This document shows positions 58,660 to 64,000 of a DNA stretch of 64,000 nt, piece after piece; positions within the stretch are counted from its first letter, which is position 1, and each line of letters starts with the position of its first letter. Below the pieces are notes generated by a model, which ran no database searches, was not told the DNA's origin, and saw only the letters and a program-made list of their open reading frames with translations. The position numbers and the translations under genes are program-made. This stretch comes from JBHFEI01 sp041928815 (GTDB lineage: Bacteria; Pseudomonadota; Alphaproteobacteria; Rhizobiales; Rhizobiaceae), in NCBI RefSeq assembly GCF_041928815.1, contig NZ_JBHFEI010000012.1:90031-154030 (forward strand), read 5' to 3'.

Positions 58660-59973
58660 CTAAAGAGCCTGGCGGGCGAATCCCGCCTCCATCTGGTGTC
58701 GCGGCCAGACGACGCGGACGCGGGCGCCCGGCTGCTCGGCGCCGCCATTCTCGAAGGTGAGGCGCGCGCCGGAGCGTTCGAGCAGCGTTTTGGCGATGAA
58801 GAGGCCGAGGCCGAGGCCGCCGGCGCTGTCCTCCTTCTGCCGGCGCGTGACATAGGGCTCGCCGATCCGGGCGAGAATGTCAGGGGCGAAACCGTCGCCG
58901 TCGTCCTCGATCGTCACCGAGACCGCATCCGGGGTATGCTCGGCCGTCACCGTCACAGCGCTCGCCGCATGGTCGACGGCGTTTTCGAGGAGATTGCCGA
59001 GGCCGTAGAGAATGCCGGCATTGCGCTTGCCGACGGGCTCGGAGGCCCGCTCGCCGCGCTCGACGAGGCGGATGGCAATGCCGAATTCGCGATGCGGCGC
59101 GGCCACCTCCTCGATCAGGGACGAGAGCGGCAGCAGGCGCATCTGCTCCTCGTTTTCCGAGGAGAGGGTGGTGAGCCGGCGCAGGATGTCGCGGCAGCGC
59201 TCGCTCTGGCTGCGCAGGAGGTGCACGTCCTCGCCGAAGCGCGGATCCTCGCCGAATTCGCGCTCCATCTCGCGCGCGACGACGCTGATCGTCGCGAGCG
59301 GCGTGCCGAGCTCATGGGCGGCGGCGGCGGCGAGCCCGTCGAGCTGCGACAGGTGCGTTTCCCGCTCCAGCGCCAGCTCGGTCGCGGCAAGGGCCGCGGA
59401 GAGCTCGTTCGTCTCCAGCGAGACGCGATAGGTGTAGAAGGCGGCAAAGGCGGTGGTGGCAACGATGGCGAACCAGAAGCCGGCCATCTGGACGGGCGGC
59501 ACATGCAGCTCGCTGCCCGGATACCAGGGCAGGGGGAAAGGGGTGAAGGCGAGCGCGCTGACGCCGGCGAAGGCGAGCCCGGCGAGCCAGAGGCTGTACT
59601 GCCGCGGCAGCGAGGCCGAGGAGATGATGACGGGGACGCAGACGAGCGGTGCGAAGGGATTGGCGAGACCGCCGGTGATGAACAGCAGCGCCATCAGCTG
59701 CGACAGGTCGAAGCCGAGCAGGACGAGGGCGGCGAGCGGCTCGAGCCGCAGCGACGGCGGATAGCGCAGCCTGAGCGCGACATTGAGGCAGGCGAGCGTC
59801 GCGATCAGCGCGACCGACGGCAGCAGCGGCAGGGGAAAGCGAAGCCAGAAGGCGACGATGAGGACCGCGATCGTCTGCCCGCCCACCGCCAGCCAGCGCA
59901 GCCGGACAAGCGTCTCGAGCCGCAGCGTCCGGCTGGTGAATTGTCGGTTCCCGACGCTGATCATGCCTGCCAT
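58660..59973 (-). CDS. actS: Redox sensor histidine kinase ActS (RegB/PrrB)
   Basis: A 437-residue membrane kinase with about six N-terminal hydrophobic segments (residues 25-185), including the quinone-site GGLANPFAPLV. The H-box is AAAAAHELGTPLATI (His220). A redox-active Cys follows in SQSERCRDIL (Cys260), equivalent to Cys265 of RegB. The ATPase has GNLLENAVDHAAS and GGLGLGLFIAKTLLER. Start choice: ATG 59973 has GGGAGG 4 nt upstream; longer in-frame starts run to 60126 and would overlap hrpB. Confidence 0.93.
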   Translation of the reverse strand: MAGMISVGNRQFTSRTLRLETLVRLRWLAVGGQTIAVLIVAFWLRFPLPLLPSVALIATLACLNVALRLRYPPSLRLEPLAALVLLGFDLSQLMALLFITGGLANPFAPLVCVPVIISSASLPRQYSLWLAGLAFAGVSALAFTPFPLPWYPGSELHVPPVQMAGFWFAIVATTAFAAFYTYRVSLETNELSAALAATELALERETHLSQLDGLAAAAAHELGTPLATISVVAREMEREFGEDPRFGEDVHLLRSQSERCRDILRRLTTLSSENEEQMRLLPLSSLIEEVAAPHREFGIAIRLVERGERASEPVGKRNAGILYGLGNLLENAVDHAASAVTVTAEHTPDAVSVTIEDDGDGFAPDILARIGEPYVTRRQKEDSAGGLGLGLFIAKTLLERSGARLTFENGGAEQPGARVRVVWPRHQMEAGFARQAL

Positions 59974-60017
59974 GCCGCCTCCCTGTCTCGTGCGCCGCTC
60001 CATGCGCCGCCCTCTCG

Positions 60018-62483
60018 TCATGTACCACGCGGCTTCGCCCGTGTCGTCGGGGCGGCCTCTGCCGGGTTTTCCGGCCAGGGATGGCGCGGATAGCGCCCGC
60101 GCATCTCGGCGCGCACGTCCTTCCACGATCCCGCCCAGAAGCCCGGCAGGTCGCGGGTCGTCTGGATCGGTCGCCCGCCCGGCGAAACGAGCTCGAAGAC
60201 GAGCGGCAGGCGGCCGCCGCCGATCCGCGGGTGGCTCGTTAGCCCGAACAGTTCCTGGACCCGGAGCGACACGACCGGAGCGTCGCCATCGTAGCGGATC
60301 GCGTGGCGCTGGCCGGTCGGCGCCTCGAAATGGGTCGGGGCGAGCTGCGCCAGCAGGCGGCGCCCGGCGGGATCGACAAGGGAGAGCAGCCCCTCGCCGA
60401 GGCTGCCGGGCGTGATCTCGTCGAGGCCGCGCGCCGCGTGCTGGAAGGGGACGAACCAGTCGTCGAGCCTCTCGAGCAGGGCCTGGTCGCCGACGTCCGG
60501 CCAGGGCGCGCCGAGGCTTCGATGGAGAAAGCCGAGCCGGTCGCGCAGCTGCGTCCCGTCGCGCGAGAAGGGCAGGGAACCAAGGCCGAGAAGGCGCACG
60601 CCTTCGGCAAGGGCCGCGGCGGCGGCCGCACCGTTCGGGCGCGGCAGCGGCGCCTCGTCCAGCACCAGCGCGCCGAGCCGCCGCACCTGCCGCGCCCGGA
60701 CCTGTCGGCTGGCGCGGTCGAACACCGTCTGCGTCTCGCGCACGATCCGGTCCGCCATCCGCGCCTCGACCTCGCCGCGTGCCAGCGCCGCCGCGGCGAC
60801 GATCCGCGCCCGCCCGGCCTTGCCGGTGAGATCGGCGACGACCAGCATCTCCTCGCCGGCAAGCCGCTCGGTCTCCTCCAGCTCGCCGCCGCGCCCGTTC
60901 GCCATGACGAATCGGCCGCGTCCGCCGCGCTGCAGCGCGATCCGGTCGGCGAAGGCGTGGACCAGCAGCGCGCCGGCGGAAACCGGGCCGGTCGGGGCGT
61001 CCGCCTTGCCCCGGCCGGCGCTCGCGGCGATCCGCCGCGCGAGGCCGCGCGCGGCCTCCGCCCGCTCGCTGCGATCGGCGCGAAACCGGCGCAGGCGATC
61101 GTCGAGATCGACGCCGCTGCCGCCGAGCCCCTGTTCGGTCAGGAGCAGGGCGAGCATCGCCGCCTCGCGCGCCTCTCCCTCCTCCGCCGCCTCGATCACC
61201 ATGGCGGCGAGACGCGGCGGCAGCGGCAGCGCGCGGATTGCCGCGCCGCGCGGCGTGATCCGCCCGTCCGCGTCAAGCGCGCCGAGCGTCGCCAGCAGCG
61301 CGCGTGCCTCGTCCAGCGCCGCTTGCGGCGGTGGATCGACGAAGGCGAGCGTCGCGGGGTCGGTAACGCCCCAGGAGGCGAGGTCGAGCACGAAGCCGGA
61401 AAGGTCGCTTGAAAGAATCTGCGGCGGCGTGAAGGCCGGAAGGCTTGCTGTCTGGCCGGCATGCCAGAGGCGGATCGCCTTGCCGGGTTCCGTGCGTCCG
61501 GCACGCCCCGCCCGCTGGTCGGCGGAGGCGCGCGAGACACGCACCGTCTCCAGCCGGGTGAAGCCGGTCGAGGGCTCGAAGACCGGCAGGCGGGCGAGGC
61601 CGCTGTCGATGACGATGCGCACGCCGTCGATGGTGATCGATGTTTCGGCGATCGACGTTGCGAGTACCACCTTGCGCTGTCCGCCGGGCGCGGGGCGGAT
61701 CGCCGCATCCTGCTCCTTCTGCGACAGCATGCCATAGAGTGGCGCGACATGCGTGTCGGCGGCCAGACGTCCTTCGAGCCGTTCGGCGGTGCGTCGGATC
61801 TCCGCCTGTCCGGGCAGGAAGGCAAGGATGGAACCGGGCTCGGTCGCGAGCGCCTCGAGGATGGTGCGGGCCACCGCATCCTCGATCCGTTCGGTGCCGG
61901 GCCTGTCGCGATGGAGGATCTCGACCGGAAAGCTGCGGCCGTGGCTTTCGATCACCGGCGCGGCACCCATCAGCGCCGCCACCCGTTCCGTGTCGAGCGT
62001 CGCCGACATGACGAGGACGCGCAGGTCCTCGCGCAGCGCCTGCTGCACGTCGAGCGCCAGCGCCAGGCCGAGATCGGCCTCGAGCGAGCGCTCGTGGAAT
62101 TCGTCGAAGAGCACCGCGCCGATGCCCGCCAGTTCGGGATCGGCGAGCACCATCCCGGCGAAGACGCCTTCGGTCACGACCTCGATGCGCGTGCGCGCCG
62201 AGATCCTCGTGTCGAGCCGCATCCGGTAGCCGACCGTCTCGCCGACCGCCTCGCCGAGGATCGCCGCCATCCGCGCCGCCGCCGCCCGGGCGGCCAGCCG
62301 GCGCGGCTCGAGCAGCACGATGCGGCTGTCGCCGCGAAAGGGCTGATCGAGGAGGAAGAGCGGCACCAGTGTCGTCTTGCCGGCGCCGGGCGGCGCGGCG
62401 AGCACCGCGCGGTTGCCCCCGGCAAGCGCCGCGCCGAGGGCGGGCAGCGCCTCGCGGACGGGAAGGTCTGGCAGTCGGATCAT
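60018..62483 (-). CDS. hrpB: ATP-dependent helicase HrpB
   Basis: An 821-residue DEAH-type helicase. Walker A is LAAPPGAGKTTLV, motif II FDEFHERSLEADL, motif III VLVMSATLD and the C-terminal helicase part RVSRASADQRAGRAGRTEPG. The HrpB-specific C-terminal half (ending near YPRHPWPENPAEAAP) is complete. Its RNA substrate in alphaproteobacteria is not known. It lies 44 bp upstream of actS on the same strand. Confidence 0.95.
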   Translation of the reverse strand: MIRLPDLPVREALPALGAALAGGNRAVLAAPPGAGKTTLVPLFLLDQPFRGDSRIVLLEPRRLAARAAAARMAAILGEAVGETVGYRMRLDTRISARTRIEVVTEGVFAGMVLADPELAGIGAVLFDEFHERSLEADLGLALALDVQQALREDLRVLVMSATLDTERVAALMGAAPVIESHGRSFPVEILHRDRPGTERIEDAVARTILEALATEPGSILAFLPGQAEIRRTAERLEGRLAADTHVAPLYGMLSQKEQDAAIRPAPGGQRKVVLATSIAETSITIDGVRIVIDSGLARLPVFEPSTGFTRLETVRVSRASADQRAGRAGRTEPGKAIRLWHAGQTASLPAFTPPQILSSDLSGFVLDLASWGVTDPATLAFVDPPPQAALDEARALLATLGALDADGRITPRGAAIRALPLPPRLAAMVIEAAEEGEAREAAMLALLLTEQGLGGSGVDLDDRLRRFRADRSERAEAARGLARRIAASAGRGKADAPTGPVSAGALLVHAFADRIALQRGGRGRFVMANGRGGELEETERLAGEEMLVVADLTGKAGRARIVAAAALARGEVEARMADRIVRETQTVFDRASRQVRARQVRRLGALVLDEAPLPRPNGAAAAAALAEGVRLLGLGSLPFSRDGTQLRDRLGFLHRSLGAPWPDVGDQALLERLDDWFVPFQHAARGLDEITPGSLGEGLLSLVDPAGRRLLAQLAPTHFEAPTGQRHAIRYDGDAPVVSLRVQELFGLTSHPRIGGGRLPLVFELVSPGGRPIQTTRDLPGFWAGSWKDVRAEMRGRYPRHPWPENPAEAAPTTRAKPRGT

Positions 62484-62691
62484 CGTCGGTCACGCTCCTC
62501 GGCGCGGCCAAAGCCGCTTTCAGGACCGCCATGCGGCACGCAGGCGGGCATCCGCAGGCGGATTTACCCGCCGGGCGCCCGGCGTTCAACGATGCTTGTC
62601 GCCGAAGCGAGACCGTTCCGGTGCCGGACGCGGCGGCAACCACAAAAGCGGAAAGCGTTTCCGGTGAATCCACCCGTCGCCGGAAGCGTTC

Positions 62692-63636
62692 CTAGGTGTC
62701 GCGCGCGCGCTCATAGGCGAGGATCGCCCCGGCGAGGTCCTCCAGCGCCGCGCCGACGGACTTGAACAGGGTGATCTCCTCCGCATCCGTCCGTCCGGGG
62801 TGGCGGCCCTGCATCAGATCGAAGAGATCGGCGCGGATGTCGGCTTCCGAAATCACGCCCTCGCGGATCGGCTGGACGAGATCGCCGCCTTCCGACAGCG
62901 CGCCGTCGCGCGTATCGACGAAGAGGCTGGCACGGCGGACCGAAGCGTCGTCGCTTTCGCGCATGTCGGGACGGAAGGCACCGACGAGATCGACATGGGC
63001 GCCCGGCTTCAACCACGCGCCGCGCACCAGCGGCGTGGTGGAGAGCGTCGCCGCCGAGACGATGTCGGCGTCCCGCACCGCGCGTTCGAGATCGTCGGCG
63101 ACGGTGATGTCCACACCCTCCACCGCCAACGCCGCAGCCGCCCCTCGCGCTTTCGAAGGGTCGCGGGCCCAGATCGTCGCGCGCCGGATCGGCCGGACCG
63201 TCGCATGGGCGGCGACGAGGTTGGCCGAAAGGCGCCCGGCGCCGATCACCGTCAGGGTTTCGGCATCCTCGCGGGCGAGCCGGCTCGCGGCCAGCGCCGA
63301 GGCCGCGGCGGTGCGCCGTGCCGTCAGTTCCCCGCCATCGACCATTGCCAGCGGAACGCCTGTCTCCCCCGACATCAGCATGTAATTGCCCTGCACCGCC
63401 GGCAGGCCGCGCGCGCCGTTCGACGGAAAGACCGCGACGATCTTCACGCCCGCATAGCGCCCGGGCACCCAAGCGGGCATCAGGAGCAATGTCGCCGGAT
63501 CCGCGCCGGGCACGGCGACGGTATGGTGGTGGCGCACCGGCATGACGCAGCCGCCGCGGAACATGGTGGAAAGCGCATCGATCAGCGCGGGCCAGGAAAG
63601 AAGGTCGCGGGTCCGGGTTTCGTCGAGAAGAAGCAT
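62692..63636 (-). CDS. Ornithine cyclodeaminase / mu-crystallin family protein
   Basis: A 314-residue NAD(P)-binding protein. It begins MLLLDETRTRDLLSWPALID. The Rossmann site is LTVIGAGRLSANLVAAH, with VAVFPSNGARGLPAVQG and LVGAFRPDMRE. Members include ornithine and lysine cyclodeaminase, alanine dehydrogenase and ketimine reductases, so the reaction cannot be fixed here. The frame extends to 63843, but the ATG at 63636 fits the family. The ribosome site is weak. Confidence 0.85.
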   Translation of the reverse strand: MLLLDETRTRDLLSWPALIDALSTMFRGGCVMPVRHHHTVAVPGADPATLLLMPAWVPGRYAGVKIVAVFPSNGARGLPAVQGNYMLMSGETGVPLAMVDGGELTARRTAAASALAASRLAREDAETLTVIGAGRLSANLVAAHATVRPIRRATIWARDPSKARGAAAALAVEGVDITVADDLERAVRDADIVSAATLSTTPLVRGAWLKPGAHVDLVGAFRPDMRESDDASVRRASLFVDTRDGALSEGGDLVQPIREGVISEADIRADLFDLMQGRHPGRTDAEEITLFKSVGAALEDLAGAILAYERARDT

Positions 63637-63894
63637 CGGCCGTCCATGAGAATGAGCCAGGGAAGCGATCAGAATGCGCGCAAACACCCGAGGATGCCAG
63701 CCCTTGCAAACAGGCACCCAGAAGACGTCACGTTCTGCATGGTCTCCATTTTGGGCGAAGGCCCGCCGGATGCGGCACACGCCGCTCAGACCGTGCCATA
63801 TGACGCGATTTCGCCCTGATTTTGGCGCCCTCGTTCCCCCCAAGTTTGAATTTATCTAACATTATCAGTGATTTGAGCGATTTTTGAAATTTCT
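63637..63894. other. Intergenic region before the rRNA-type promoter
   Basis: About 260 bp upstream of the cyclodeaminase-family gene. No coding frame or hairpin is convincing. It becomes AT-rich after 63840, in the position of an UP-element for the promoter that follows. Confidence 0.5.
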
Positions 63895-63936
63895 TTGACG
63901 GATGGTGTTGACGATTGGGAATGGGTAGGACTATAA
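63895..63936 (+). promoter_or_regulatory. Strong rRNA-type promoter, product beyond the window
   Basis: TTGACG (63908-63913), a 17-bp spacer and CTATAA (63931-63936) make a near-consensus promoter preceded by an AT-rich tract (63840-63900) with another TTGACG at 63895. The 64 bp that follow (leader-like, with CTCACCAACGAGGGCGG) have no frame. This pattern matches my memory of rhizobial rrn promoters upstream of 16S, which would begin past the end of the window. Confidence 0.65.
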
Positions 63937-64000
63937 CCCGCTCACCAACGAGGGCGGCGGCGCTGCTGGCGACCGACGAACTCGCTCTGAAGTTTCTTGA

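Noticed and set aside
63895..63900. A second promoter using the upstream TTGACG
   Set aside because: No acceptable -10 at 16-18 bp; the downstream TTGACG has CTATAA at 17 bp.
1..64000. CRISPR arrays, insertion sequences, prophage or defence islands
   Set aside because: No regularly spaced repeats, transposase, integrase, restriction or phage structural genes were seen; the content is core chromosomal apart from the sugar cluster.

Overview
This is a window of high-GC alphaproteobacterial chromosome. Protein sequences and gene order point to Rhizobiaceae (Rhizobium/Ensifer/Shinella/Agrobacterium-like). Diagnostic blocks are trpFBA-accD-folC, chvI-chvG-hprK-EIIAMan-HPr-ahcY-divL-tsaE/amgK-murU-addB-addA-trxA, pckA divergent from chvI, coaA-hisE-hisF-hisA-hisH-hisB, hslV-GNAT-hslU and actS-actR. 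I see no transposase, integrase, phage gene, CRISPR array or tRNA. The genus is inferred, not proven.

Region 1 (1-11.2 kb) is the accessory-looking part. It holds a partial nitroreductase, an aldehyde (succinate-semialdehyde type) dehydrogenase, an HpcH/HpaI aldolase, a mannitol-dehydrogenase/tagaturonate-reductase-like enzyme, a GntR regulator with two winged-helix domains, an aldo-keto sugar dehydrogenase, a three-gene sugar ABC importer and a zinc alcohol dehydrogenase. Together they look like an uptake and oxidation route for a rare sugar, with L-galactose or a 6-deoxysugar as the working guess. The sequence CGATAAAA recurs at two of its promoters, as a perfect palindrome (TTTTATCGATAAAA) in one case, and is the best candidate operator.

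Region 2 (11.3-20 kb) carries an intracellular PHA depolymerase, small conserved proteins (DUF2852, YgjP/DUF45 metallopeptidase, Pmp3/YqaE), then the coupled trpF-trpB-trpA-accD-folC run. It ends in a bidirectional terminator and a RIME-like palindromic repeat facing trxA.

Region 3 (19.7-37.4 kb) is one long minus-strand series. From upstream to downstream it runs: the ChvI/ChvG envelope-acid two-component system, short HPr kinase, EIIAMan and HPr (a regulatory PTS), ahcY, the DivL pseudo-histidine-kinase, a TsaE-AmgK fusion, MurU, AddB, AddA and TrxA. Envelope stress sensing, carbon signalling, SAM cycle, cell cycle, peptidoglycan recycling and recombination repair are therefore physically linked.

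Region 4 (37.6-48.5 kb) contains pckA, arfB, a BON-LysM protein, an AlkB-like dioxygenase, coaA, the his operon and hslV-GNAT-hslU. The hisA-hisF junction carries a 107-bp-offset imperfect duplication that makes a chimeric 36-codon mini-ORF. Region 5 (48.6-64 kb) holds a DUF1402 protein, a P450 overlapping an antisense secreted protein, a hydantoinase/oxoprolinase-like protein, malate synthase G, an L,D-transpeptidase, mmcB, the ActSR redox system, hrpB and an ornithine-cyclodeaminase-family gene. The window ends just after a strong rRNA-type promoter whose product lies outside.
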